DNA from: Chrysophaeum taylorii
Lineage: Eukaryota > Sar > Pelagophyceae > Pelagomonadales > Pelagomonadaceae
Direction: 5' to 3'
Length of the DNA: 64,000 nt
NCBI GenBank assembly: GCA_029834535.1
Contig: JAQMWT010000413.1
Coordinates: 1 to 64,000, forward strand
Below, piece after piece: positions 46,892 to 57,161 of this stretch; the first letter of the stretch is position 1, and each line of letters opens with the position of its first letter. The notes under the pieces were generated by a model that made no database searches, had not been told where the DNA came from, and saw only the letters and a program-made list of their open reading frames with translations. The position numbers were made by a program, and so were the translations under genes.

Positions 46892-47749
46892 CTAGCTCGT
46901 GCCCCGCCCAACAACAGCGCAGTCGACGACGAACATGGGGTCTTTGAAGCGGCCGCGGCTCTGGGCGGTGATGTCGAAGGCCTTGGGGGTGCCCTCGAAG
47001 CCCGCGTAATAGAGGTACTGGCCGATGAGCTCGAGGTGGTCGTAGTCGCCCTTCCCGAGCCACGTCCTCACGGCCTTGGTGAAAAAGAGGCGATTCGACT
47101 GCGATATAATAACTCGCCCGTTCTGCGGTCTCAAAACCCGCTTCACCTCCTCGAGGACCTCAATCGGCTTCGTCAAGTAGTCGATGCTCACAACGCACGT
47201 CACGACGTCGAACGAGCCGTCGGGGAACGGAAGTCGCGGGTCGTCGTTGAGATCTCTTACCCTGTAATCTACCAGCTGTTGATTGTTCGCGAGCTCGACG
47301 CCGTTGATCCCGACCCCGACGGCGCGCCCGCGAAAATCTGTCGGGTAGTGCGACACCCAAGACGAACAGATGTCGAGGACGTCAGCTCCTTCTTCCGGAA
47401 TAGACGACTTGTAGTAGTTGGTCAGCGCCGCCGCCGCTCCTTCGTCGATGTGATATACGAATTTCGGCTGCGCATCCGGGTAAAAAAGCTTGTCGTCGGA
47501 CTCATCGATCCGCCGGAAATCGTCCGCCGTAAACGGCGGCGTCTCCGGCCACTCGCGAGCCTCGCCAAAAACCGACTCGCTTATATCCTTTACTGGAAAC
47601 CCAAGCCCCGTACTCTCGCCGGTGTACCTTCGCACGCGCCCCACGGCCTGTCCCTGCGCGTCGACCGTCACCTGATCAACGTACCTCTCACCCTTCGCGA
47701 GGAGGAGGGTGCCCACGACTTGCCGCCGTCCAAGTGACGGAATCCGCAT
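46892..47749 (-). CDS. SAM-dependent methyltransferase (class I)
   Basis: This 285-residue protein starts at the ATG at 47747-47749. EGADVLDICSSWVSHYP corresponds to the SAM-binding motif I (post-beta1 loop, with Cys/Ser instead of the usual Gly residues), and LPFPDGSFDVVTCVVSIDYL to the motif of Methyltransf_11 enzymes that follows the acidic residue. VLEEVKRVLRPQNGRVIISQ completes the fold. The substrate is unknown; a small-molecule methylase is likeliest. No targeting signal is obvious. It is convergent with the sulfatase, with 11 bp between the stops. Confidence 0.75.
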   Translation of the reverse strand: MRIPSLGRRQVVGTLLLAKGERYVDQVTVDAQGQAVGRVRRYTGESTGLGFPVKDISESVFGEAREWPETPPFTADDFRRIDESDDKLFYPDAQPKFVYHIDEGAAAALTNYYKSSIPEEGADVLDICSSWVSHYPTDFRGRAVGVGINGVELANNQQLVDYRVRDLNDDPRLPFPDGSFDVVTCVVSIDYLTKPIEVLEEVKRVLRPQNGRVIISQSNRLFFTKAVRTWLGKGDYDHLELIGQYLYYAGFEGTPKAFDITAQSRGRFKDPMFVVDCAVVGRGTS

Positions 47750-48278
47750 CTGCTTTCGAGCGCGACCAGCTTACCCTTTCTTTCATCCGTATGTATGTAT
47801 GGTAGGTAGTACCCGCAGCAGCCAAAGGGTAGGTAGGTATTATTCTCAAGAATAAGATCAAAGTCGAGGAAGACGTACCCGGTATGCACAAGCATCGAAC
47901 ACAAATGAGCAGCAGCAGCGAAAGAAAGTTTTACCAAGCAGAGAACTCAGCATCATCGTGTCATAAGCCACACACACATCCTGTTGATGCTGTAAACATT
48001 CGTCGAAACACGGATCGAGGAGAGAACTAAAGAAGCAATATGAAGGAAGTAAGTCTCCGCCAACACCACGACGATCACGTCGGTCGCACTCGCAACAAGT
48101 TACCGACGAAGTGCCGTGGTGTAATAAGCACACAAACACGTCAGTCCTATTTAGTCATCGCCAACTTTGCGCACACTATTTAGTCGAAATAAATAAATCC
48201 CTATGGAACCAAGTCGAGCTAGACATCATCACCAACACCACCGCTGGTAGCCCGCGATCCGGCTTACCACACGGGCTT
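47750..48278. other. No gene recognised
   Basis: About 530 bp of lower GC sequence without a supported coding frame. It contains only a short run of gtatgtatgg/gtaggtag-type repeats near 47790-47840. Confidence 0.4.
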
Positions 48279-48758
48279 TCACAGGCGGCCGCATACCAAG
48301 GCTCCGACCTCTTGCATAGTCCAAAGACGCCACTCACCTTTACACAGAAAATAATCTGGCGCGCTCGAGTCCACGAGATAGAAAGACCCGCGACCGCTGA
48401 CGAAAAGAAATACAAACACACCGTCATCATTGCCCTCCAGCTGTACCTTCCGTAAACGACCCGCAATCATCCACGGTCTCTGCATCGAATACAGCCAAAA
48501 AAAATCCGCGCGACTGCTTCGGCGCAAAATGCCGTCGTCTGCTCGTGAAACAACCACGGAGTACGCGTCGTGTGCGTGCAGGACGGGAGCGTCGCTCCAC
48601 GAGTCCGCGTCATCGTTATGACGCTCGTACGCAGCTGCAACGTCCACCCCGTAGAGCAACATCTGCGCATCCGTGGTGTTAAAGAGTTGTCGCTCGTCAT
48701 ACGTCTTCTGCCAAACGCGAAGATAATATTCTTGCCGAGGTCGCCGAGCCTGAAACAC
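48279..48758 (-). CDS. Hypothetical protein fragment or exon
   Basis: A 159-codon open frame with protein-like composition (LFNTTDAQMLLYGVDVAAAY, FVFLFVSGRGSFYLVDSSAP) and no ATG near its 5' end. tttcag precedes GCTCGG at the 5' side and aaaggtgagtgg lies near the 3' side, so it may be an internal exon between a 3' splice site near 48750 and a 5' splice site near 48315. The flanking exons could not be identified. Family not recognised. Confidence 0.35.
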   Translation of the reverse strand: MFQARRPRQEYYLRVWQKTYDERQLFNTTDAQMLLYGVDVAAAYERHNDDADSWSDAPVLHAHDAYSVVVSRADDGILRRSSRADFFWLYSMQRPWMIAGRLRKVQLEGNDDGVFVFLFVSGRGSFYLVDSSAPDYFLCKGEWRLWTMQEVGALVCGRL

Positions 48759-49275
48759 CCGGCGCGCGCAAGGCCATCACTCGAGTGCTGAAAGTGTTGT
48801 CGAAACGTGAGGAGGCATTAAGCGTTGCTTGGTCCGCTCAAGATGACCCGGAGCCTGCGCAGTGGGTAGCCGCCGAATGATAAGACCGACCGACGAGAGC
48901 GTCCCTGGTCCTCCGTGCGATTAAAAATCTGTCGCGTGTCGTCCCATCATCAAAAATCGCAACCGACCAGCGCCACTCGTCCAAAATTCTCGTGGCCAAC
49001 CACGCAATGAAACGCAAAACCCGCAACCGCGAGCCCAATCCCCCTCCTCCTCCTCCGAAGCGTCTGGAACTCGCTGGCCTTTCGTTCACGAACGGTAAAG
49101 CGTCGCAAACCGGTGGTGAGTGCACGGTCCACGCGGTCCCCTAGAGAAGGCGTCTACACTCTACAGAACTATATGACGACCATACTAAAGTTCGTTCCTC
49201 GCCGTGACAGTCGCAAACACAGACCCTCCTCTTCATAACAAGACTGACTAGCTCTACCATGGGGATGAGATGGAA
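48759..49275. other. No gene recognised
   Basis: Short minus-strand frames (for example ending in WLATRILDEWRWSVAIFDDG) could be an exon of the neighbouring hypothetical gene, but no start or splice pair is convincing. Confidence 0.3.
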
Positions 49276-49791
49276 TTACACAGTCGGCTCGGACGAAGTG
49301 GTGGGCTCCCCGCTCTCTCTCTCTTTGGCCATCTTGGCACGGTCCTCTTCGATCCCTTTGCGGATGGCCTCGAGCTTGGTTTGGAAGGAGTCCTTGACTG
49401 GCTCGAGCTTCTCGACGTTCTCGACCGTGGTGACCTGGGCCTCGCGCGCAGCCTTGAAGGCCTTCCAGCCGAGCTTGCCGATGCCGCGGGCGACATCGCC
49501 GACGCCGTACTCCTTCTCGTTCTCGGCGGCCCACGCGAGCGCGGCACCCACGAGCAGCGAAGACCCCATAACGCCAGCGTCGAGGACTTCGATTCCAGCT
49601 GCCGCGGCGAGGCCCGTGCCCACGGCTGCGGCGGCGAGCGTTTCCGGGGGGGTCGACAGCCGGGGCTCGGTCGCCAACGGATCGAATCCCTCGTTCTCCT
49701 CGCTACCGCGCCGTCTGGGGACTAGCGTTGGTCGTTCGAGATGCGGCACGAAGGCCGTCCCAAGGACCGCCAGCAGTAGCTGTGACCTCAT
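49276..49791 (-). CDS. Putative plastid-targeted small protein
   Basis: This 171-residue protein starts at the ATG at 49789-49791. MRSQLLLAVLGTAFVPHLER is a signal peptide whose predicted end, TA-FVP, fits the A/F cleavage motif of bipartite plastid pre-sequences in algae with complex red plastids. An Arg/Ser-rich segment follows, as for a transit peptide. The mature part has an Ala/Gly-rich hydrophobic segment (~50-85) that may be one or two TM helices, then a charged helix (KLEPVKDSFQTKLEAIRKGI). A thylakoid or plastid membrane location is plausible. I do not recognise the family. Confidence 0.55.
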   Translation of the reverse strand: MRSQLLLAVLGTAFVPHLERPTLVPRRRGSEENEGFDPLATEPRLSTPPETLAAAAVGTGLAAAAGIEVLDAGVMGSSLLVGAALAWAAENEKEYGVGDVARGIGKLGWKAFKAAREAQVTTVENVEKLEPVKDSFQTKLEAIRKGIEEDRAKMAKERESGEPTTSSEPTV

Positions 49792-50149
49792 CACACGATC
49801 TTCTTGCGTGCCACGTGGTCGGCTCGACGCTTACCCTTAGAGATTCTCGACGACGATACGACTTGGAGATTCTAATAACGAGGGTGTCAAGACAGAAGAG
49901 ATAGCAACAAGAAGAGGAGATATTCTTCTCACGTTGTTACGAGCGATGTGGTGTCTGTCCACCACCGTGAGTGAGATAGATAGTTAGTTGGAGCGGTTTT
50001 CCGCGTTGGTTCGCCGCCAAAGTCCAAAGTCTTAGTCGTCGTCGTCGAACCAGGCCTCGTGGACCGCAATATTATTATTGCTGGAGCATGATGTGTCGCG
50101 CAATGATGAGAATGCGGAGGGCGCGAACGCCTTGGTCTCGCAGCATGAG

Positions 50150-51594
50150 TCGCCGCCGTCGTCGTCGTCGGGGAGTACGTTGCGGTCGCGCCGGGCAGCC
50201 CTCATCTCGACGGTGGCGCGCGTCGCGAGCTGTGGCAGAACACGGTCGTCCTCGCGAGCCTGTGGTGCTTCCAGGCCCGCTGGATTTTCCGCGCGGCGCG
50301 CGCTTTGCGCCAGAATTCGTGTTTGCGGCGCACGGCGGGGTTCGCGGCGATGACGTCGCCCGCGAAGGTTCGGAGCATATTTACGTCCGAGGCTGGGGTG
50401 AACAACGAAAAGAAGAGGACGCTCGAACAGTCTCGATCTCTTCGATGATGAGCGAGGCGGTGAGAAAGGCCTTTTTCCCGAGGTGGCGACGATCGCGAAT
50501 TTCCTTCTGGAGTCTGGAAAAAACGAGAGGGTTCTGTCGCCGCGCCGACGCGAGTATCGAATCCGAGCCGTCCAAGCTCTCGCGCGGCGCGTGCGCGTAT
50601 CGAGAAAACAAGTACTGCGGCGCGTACGGCAGGCTCGTCACGAGGATATCCGGGTAGATCCCGGCCTCGTCGATCTCCCAGATACTCCCGTTATTTATTC
50701 GGGAGCCCCAACACGTCGTACCGCAGCCCGCGTCCGTACGGATCGACGCCTTGGATCGTAAACTCGAGCGTCGCGTCTTCCGCGACCTCGTAGGTCTGCC
50801 GCACGATAAAGGGCGGCGCCCCTGATCCGGTGGTAGTCTTGAACAAAGTAGGCCTCGTCAACAAAGCCGCCGCGTCGCATCCCCCCTCCTCCCCCAAGAA
50901 ACAAGAGGTCGTCGCGTCGACGTCGTTCGCCTAAGCCCCCAAAACCGCGACGTACCGCGACGATCCTCCGGCGGGGCCGTAGTTCCGCAGGTCCCCCGTC
51001 TCGAGGGGGTAGTGCAAGCACAAGTCCGTCTCGTTTCCAGTCATATTCGACGACGCGTTTAACAGGGGTCTCTTCCACGCCGAAATCTCCCCCCGAGAAC
51101 GTTGTTCTCGACCAAGCTTCGCGTAAACACGCCGTCCTCCAACGCCCCGTACTGCCCAAACATCAGCGCGTCGACACCCTTCCCAGGCCCAAACACCCCC
51201 GCCGAAGGCAACGACTTCTTCCCCGCAGGCTGGACCTCGTGCGCTAAAACGCCGTTCGCCGCCAACCGCGTACCCGTGCCACTCGCCCAGCCTAAAATTG
51301 TCCCACCGAATCGTCGACCCAAAGTAACTCGTATAATCCAGGTCCACGCGCGCCCACAGCTTCCCTTACCAGACAGGACTCAGGACGAGATGAACCGCGT
51401 AATCCGTAAGTATCATGAAACTCTTCGTCTTGTAGAAGTTGTTCGCCTTGGCCATCATCGACACCGTAACATTTCCCTGAGGCAACACCGCGGCGGCGAA
51501 CATGCTCCGGAGACCCAGCATGTCGTTCGTCCTCGGGAACGTCACGCCCGCGCCCATCACCACCACCCCAAAATAAACCAACATCTTTCATCAA
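50150..51594 (-). pseudogene. Broken LamG/cadherin-like extracellular protein gene
   Basis: Minus-strand frames give, in order, a signal-like start (MLVYFGVVVMGAGVTF) and LGLRSMFAAAVLPQGNVTVS. A LamG-type core follows with VDLDYTSYFGSTIRWDNFRL, EVQPAGKKSLPSAGVFGPGK and HYPLETGDLRNYGPAGGSSR, then a cadherin-like strand set (PFIVRQTYEVAEDATLEFTI, GVDPYGRGLRYDVLGLP) and NNGSIWEIDEAGIYPDILV. They are interrupted by in-frame TAA near 51367, TAG near 50931, and at least three frame changes (51150-51290, 51060-51110, 50691). A downstream frame (50405-50202) carries an IQ-like motif, RKIQRAWKHHRLAR, and may belong to it or to another gene. Multiple lesions argue for a pseudogene, though unpolished indels could mimic this. 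Confidence 0.45.
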
Positions 51595-51605
51595 TAATAA
51601 ACGCG

Positions 51606-51645
51606 TATAAATAAATAAATAAATAAATTAATTAATTAATAAACC
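51606..51645. repeat. (TAAA)n/(TTAA)n microsatellite
   Basis: About 40 bp of ataaataaat and aattaatt repeats just outside the second Copia LTR. Confidence 0.9.
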
Positions 51646-51657
51646 CTTCACCACACG

Positions 51658-51712
51658 TGTGAGAACTATAATGGGGACGTCGTGCAGGGGTAAGTGTCAT
51701 AGCTTCCTCACA
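51658..51712 (-). repeat. Copia-2 3' LTR (55 bp)
   Basis: A 55-bp repeat partner of 56138-56192, about 80 percent identical by eye, with palindromic TGTGAG/CTCACA ends. Confidence 0.75.
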
Positions 51713-51841
51713 CAGGAGCTGGAAAAGAAAGAAAAGGAAGAAGGAAAAAGGGGTAAGTGAGACGCTCACAGAGGAGAAGCTTGAAGGAAGACGTCAGGAG
51801 AGGCAGTGTGGCAGAAAGAGACAGGAGATATCAGGGTGAAG

Positions 51842-53206
51842 TCACGAGGTGAGGTAACGAGCACGAAGCCGGAGGAAGGGAGGAGCTTCCGTACTACGGG
51901 TGAAGATATCGCTAAGGTGTGTTGTCAAGGCGGGGATTGTGTTGGAGATCAATGATGTGGGTGCGATGATATTCAGCGGTGCTGTAAAAGCGAGTGGCAA
52001 TATGGTGGGTGCGCCGCATGAGACATTGGAGACGGACTTGGGTGACGGTGGTGCTGTTATCGACATACATTGGTAGTACCGCGTGACGAGGGAGATCAAA
52101 GCCATCACAAAAGTTTGAGAAGCCAAGAGAGCTCAGCAGTAGCGGCGTAAAGAGCGAGCAATTCAGCTTCAAAAGAGGAGCGGGCGAGCAGGTACTGCGA
52201 GCGTGAGCAGTAGGATATCATAGAGCCAGCAAGGAGAAAACAAAAGTCAGTAGTGGAGTGGCGGTCATCAGGATCGTCGGTCCAGCTAGAGTCGGAATAA
52301 CCACAGAGACGAAGGGTAGAATCGCGACCAAGAACAAGGGCAAGATCTTGAGGACCATTGCAGTGGGGTTTACCAGGAGTGTCAGTAAAAGGCGCACACG
52401 GATTGACGGTCCAAGTGATATCAGGGCGAGGCATAACAGAAAGAAAAAAATACACAAAAATACGACGAAAAGGGATGCGTGAATTGAAGACGTGAGCAGG
52501 GGAGCCAGGTGCACAAGAAGCAGCCGCAGAAAGAGGAAGAACTTTGGGAGCGGGAGTCAAGTCTGGTTGTGCGCGATCACGCGTAATGCGGAGACCAACG
52601 TAAGTGGTCAGATCAAGCTCGTTAACATCAGTGAAGGTTCGGAAACGGAGGAAGAAGGCTTGATAATGAGCAAGGCAAGGACGAGGGTGCGCCACAAGAA
52701 GGTCATCAACGACAAGAACGAGACGTAGGACAACGGTAGAATTAAGCACGAGCTTGTAACGGCAAGTGTCACCAGATCCGCGGACGAAGCCACAGTCATT
52801 GACGAGAAAGCGTGCCAAATAAAGCTACCAATTACGACAAGCTTGTTTGCAACCATACCAAGAGCGACGGAGCGTGTAAATGATTTTGAAACCATCGGTG
52901 GGTTGGCGAGGAGCATAACCTTCGGGTGGCCAGACATAGATGTCTTCGTCTTCGGGTGGCCAAACATAGATGTCTTCGTCAATGGGAGCTTGGATAAAAG
53001 CGGAGTTGACATCCAACTTATGCAAATCCCAGTCGTGAACAGCAACGCCAGACAGGGGCTTGTATGAAAGCAGAGATGACATCTACAGGACGGCACGTGT
53101 CGTGGTAAGCAATGCCGTGAACCTGAGTGTAACCGCGGACAACGAGATGAGAAGTGTACGATTTGAAGCGGCCAGATTCATACTTCGTGCGGTGGACCCA
53201 CTTCAA
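51842..53206 (-). pseudogene. Copia-2 reverse transcriptase-RNase H remnant
   Basis: Frames at 53206-53018, 53082-52825, 52818-52105, 52172-51912 and 52126-51842 together carry Copia RT-RH motifs: WVHRTKYESGRFKSYTSHLV, KLDVNSAFIQAPIDEDIYV, VLVVDDLLVAHPR, GYSDSSWTDDPDDRHSTTDF and LSDIFTRSTEAPPFLR. A segment present in Copia-1 after ITRDR is missing. DEDIYVWPPE is duplicated in tandem (about 52930-52990). Several stops and frame changes make it dead. Confidence 0.85.
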
Positions 53207-54494
53207 AGGGTCATCAAGTAAGCTTCGACATATGGGGGATCAACAAGGGTGTGGGCGAGACAGAGGGGAAGGAAGACATAATGAACTAACAAACGAAAGC
53301 TAGAATAATTAACGTACAGGGAAGGACAAGATGACACAGAATCGAAGGGAATGACAAGATGACACAGAATCGACAGTGCGTGGTAAAACGCCAGTATTGT
53401 GGGTTTGAGTTGGTTCTCCATTTGTTTCTGAATAATGTGCGCTTTTTTTGTCGACTTTGCGCGGTCGGCTCCGTTTGGCTCGACTTTGTTTTGCATGCTT
53501 TTCGTTTTGCATGCTTGTTGTTTTGTCGGCTCGGGTTGGCTCGACTTTGTTGTGCACCTTTTGTTGTTTTCTCTCTTTGGTTCGTCGGAGTTCATGAGCT
53601 CGTAGAATGGTCGGTTCACGCGATGGGGTGATCAGTCCCAGTGAAACCGGCGCATTCTCATCAAACACAGGGGACAAGGGGGCAACAGCGGAAGAACAGG
53701 TGACAATCGGGCAACAGCAGGAACAGGGGACAATGGGGCAACAGTAGACGAGAGCTGGGAAGCGTGATTCGAGTCAGAACAACGTTGAAGTTCCGGTGGT
53801 TGACATTGCAGGAAAAATATGATAAGCGAAACTGTCAGCAAAATCGAGGTCTGAAGAACAATAGCGACAAAAGTGCCTGGGAAGACTTGCGTTAAGCGAT
53901 TGTTGCCACTGAGGATCGCAGCGGGGTAAAGATAGCGGGAACACAGGCTGGTATATATGATGGCAGTGTACCAGACGTCTGATGAGAACGTGGCCTTTGG
54001 GCAGATATGTTGCATGGTGCATAGTGACCAGGTTATGACGATGGTCGGAGTCGACAGAAGCGAAAACAGGCGTAAACAGGTTTGATGCGAACGTTGGTGT
54101 TTGGTTGTTGTGGTGCGAGCAAGTTGCCATGGGCACGACCGCGTCCTGTATGCGAAAATGGAAGACTTCGGAAGCGCCAGCGGTGTAAGGAACGAACAAG
54201 GGTAGACCAGGCTGCTGTATGCCAGCCTGCTGTGGCAGCTAAGGAAGTGGCCCGTTGTCGCATTCGCAAGAACGAAGTTGCCATATGGGCCAACGTTGGA
54301 GGAGCAAGCGGCGAGCTTCGCTCGTCATACTCGAATAGACTGCGGTAGAAGTTGGCGACAGTGGCAAAACAGTTGTGGCACGTAAGAACGTTGCAGATAG
54401 CGTCGCAGTGGCACGTAAGAACATTGCAGATAGCGTCGCAGTGGCACGTAAGAACATTGCAGATAGCGTCGCGGGTGCTGAGCACGGAATTCAC
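53203..54494 (-). pseudogene. Copia-2 upstream region, highly decayed
   Basis: The minus-strand frames are short and broken. A few phrases parallel Copia-1 (SSFRLLVHYVFLPLCLAHTL matches its pre-RT segment). Three 33-bp tandem units (about 54375-54475) encode CDAICNVLTCH three times. No integrase triad could be found. Confidence 0.55.
54375..54475. repeat. 33-bp tandem repeat, three copies
   Basis: The unit tggcacgtaagaacattgca followed by gatagcgtcgcag is present three times with one substitution. Confidence 0.9.
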
Positions 54495-54734
54495 GTCGAT
54501 AGCAAAAAAGGATTTTAATGGTCAGAAAAACGGCGAAAAGGCGAGAGTGCGCGAAGGAGAACCACAAATTACACAGCAAAGAAGCGTCTGTCCAGGATCC
54601 CGAAGATGAGCGATCCAACCACGTAGGAAGCACGAAAGCTGCGCGCGCGAAAAATTGACAGGCACAGCTAAGTTGTGGCAGGTGAAATGCGCGATGGAAC
54701 GTGATTCGCTGGTTTTACCCAAACCGACAAGCAC

Positions 54735-54885
54735 AACGAGGAGTGGATCAACGAATAGGTGAAAATGCACAACGGGGAGTGGATCAACGAATAGGCGAAG
54801 TACAGAACGAGGAGGGGAGCAACGACGAGGTGAAAAGACAGAACGAGGAGAGGAGCAACGACGAGGGGAAAATACAGAACGGAGG
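54735..54885. repeat. Minisatellite, ~37-39-bp unit, about four copies
   Basis: Imperfect units built on gagtggatcaacgaatagg / gaggggagcaacgacgagg plus gaaaatacagaacg. Confidence 0.8.
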
Positions 54886-56137
54886 GCGCCTGTGCAATGG
54901 GAGCTAAAAAAAAAAAAAAAATCGACAACGAGGGGCTTCCGTGGGATGGGGTTGTTGATGTGCTTGCATCAGACATTCGGCGGTACACACGCTGACTTGG
55001 AATTATCTTGATTGGCATGAGACAGAGTATCGGGAGGGGTATGTGAGACGCTGGGTGTGGCCGTTTAAGGCGGTGAAGGGGGTGGAATAGATGGTGGTGT
55101 TAAGAAAAGCGGCGGAGTGGAACTAGAATCAGTCAAGGTTGGAGTAGGCATAGAAGCAGGAAAGGTAGTGTTACTGGTGTTGGTTTTGGTGGGTTGGTGT
55201 TGTTGGGTGTTGTTGGAGTCATTTGGAGTGTTGCGCTGTTGAGAAGAACGGCGATGGTGGGTAGCGCGTTGTCGTGGAATAGCTAGGAACTGTGAAACTT
55301 GCGGCAGTCCCTCTTAAAGTGATCCTTGCAGCCGACAAAGTGACATTGGGTAGTGCGTCGGAATCGAGTAGAGCCAGGTTGTTGGGAAAGGGGAGCGTCT
55401 AGGGTAGGTCGGTTGGAAGAGTCTGAAGTCGTGGCTGACGACGCGGCGGATAGCGCAACGGTAGCGGTTGTGCATGCCATCGAAATTGTTTATTGTTGAA
55501 CTTCTCAAGGGTACAACCACAGTCGTCGGTACGAAACGCGAGACGATAAAATAAAGCCAGTAAGGCTTGAAGCACGATGCACGTAGTCAAATGCGAGGAC
55601 ACTCTCGAGGGTACGTCGGATCAGGTACAATGCCGAGCAACTTGAACTCCGGTGATTGGTACAATGTCGAGCAACTTGTATACTCCGATGATGAACTTGT
55701 TGAGGAAGTTCGCTACGCGATCCCCACGGCCCATGTAAACATCGGTGATGCGCTTGGAAAGTCGCGTGAAGTTCATGTCGCGGTTTTCATGGATATCAAC
55801 GTTGTTGCTTGGCGCAAAATTCGCCTTCAGAGCAGCGAGATGCTGAGAAATTCTTCTTCAGAGCAGCGAGATGCTGAGATGCTAGTCCAATGATCGTTGG
55901 TCGAGATAATGTGATCGCCGGTAGATATGATCATGTTCGCGAGACGACGTGGCCATGGGTGAAAAAAAAAAATGTCGCTCACCGCTGAAGGCATCGAGTT
56001 TGTGCGAAAGCTTGCTAGCTTGAATTTCGATCGAGGACATGATAGACGACAACGAACCGAACACGTAGCAATGAACTGAAGCCGAGGAGGAGTCGCCACG
56101 AAGTCAAGCACAGGCTCGATCGTGAACGAGCACCTCG

Positions 56138-56192
56138 TGTGAGAACTGAAAAGAGGGTGAGGTGCAGGGGTAAGTGACATAGCCTCCTCACA
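56138..56192 (-). repeat. Copia-2 5' LTR (55 bp)
   Basis: Repeat partner of 51658-51712. The adjacent internal sequence cgaggtgctcgttcacga resembles the Copia-1 sequence just inside its 5' LTR (aggtgctcgtcgacga), supporting this as the element boundary. Confidence 0.75.
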
Positions 56193-56305
56193 GCACGCCT
56201 TGTGGCAAGTTTTGCCGCTGCTGCACTACACTGCACTGCACGGCACGACACTGCACTTACTTACTTACCCTTTGGAGGTCTTTGGCGCGTTGTGTTGTGG
56301 GGGCA

Positions 56306-56338
56306 TTTATTTATTTATTTATTTATTTATTTATTTCA
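56306..56338. repeat. (ATTT)n microsatellite
   Basis: About eight ATTT units. Confidence 0.95.
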
Positions 56339-56339
56339 T

Positions 56340-57161
56340 GTGGCGGGAGTGCGGAAATGGGTATGTGGGGCCATCGCCGAGAGAGACCGACCGACCGCGG
56401 GGCAGGCGAAGCGGGGACGGGCCGCGCCCGTAGGTCGTACGCGTGCTGCCGCCGGGCGTATGTGCGACGAAGTGTGACACCCTGCTGAGCGCAACAGGGT
56501 GGCCTGGGTGGGGCTGCCCGAGGCGGCGACATGGCGGAGGGCGGTTCGCGAGGGCACAGCGCGCACGCCGGGGTTTCGAGGCGTTGGCGATCCTGGTAAA
56601 TGCGGCGAGCTTGGGCCGCCTCGGCCTCAGTGAAGTTGGCACAGCCACTCGCTCCGCGCTGCGATGCGCTCTGCGCATGCTCTGGCGAGGGCGTGGCAAA
56701 CCGAACTGGCCTCGCCGAAGGCACCAAAGACGAGGCCGGCGACCCGTAGCTGCTGCGCAGACGCTGCTCGACAGGACCCGAGAAGCCCTGGGTGATGATG
56801 GCGTCGCACGAGCGAGGTTGCTACTCGGAGTGGACTCAATCCCCATAGCCATCGAAAGTGTAAAGGGCTCTTTTGAAAATTCCGTCTCTCTTCGGCGCCG
56901 CAAACACGAACGTTTCGACCGATGCTCGGGTTCTTATCGAGGCCGGAAGCGAAGTGGTGCTCCAGGACTCGCTCCTTCCGAAAGGGTCCAGCGTATTGAG
57001 TCTACTCTTGCGGGTCAAACTCGGTGCCGACCACTCTGCTCGGGCCTCGCGCGCGGCAATTTGCATCTCTTAGAAGAAGGCTGAGTTCTTGTGAAGAATC
57101 TCAACGGAGTTCTTAGGAAGACGGTCGCGGCTAAACCCTTGGTGGTTCGAGGAAGAACAAA
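56340..57161. other. No gene recognised
   Basis: GC-rich sequence with overlapping open frames on both strands, none with a recognisable domain or start context. The frame LIEAGSEVVLQDSLLPKGSS (plus, about 56930) looks the most protein-like but cannot be placed. The last ~60 bp are the peroxiredoxin upstream region. Confidence 0.35.

Larger units (their letters stand above)
51658..56192 (-). mobile_element. Second Copia element, old, with 55-bp LTRs
   Basis: Two short direct repeats with TGTGAG...CTCACA ends (51658-51712 and 56138-56192) bound about 4.4 kb of decayed Copia sequence on the minus strand. The first ~28 bp of their element-strand sequence (tgtgaggaagctatgacact...) match the 96-bp LTR of the element at 27512. 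ACACG (51653-51657) and GCACG (56193-56197) outside the LTRs are a near-perfect target duplication. The coding region is related to the first element but has many stops and frame changes. It is not functional. Confidence 0.8.

Noticed and set aside
54375-54475. Three regularly spaced repeats as a CRISPR-like array
   Set aside because: The repeats are adjacent with no unique spacers and lie in a decayed Copia element of a eukaryote. This is a simple tandem repeat.
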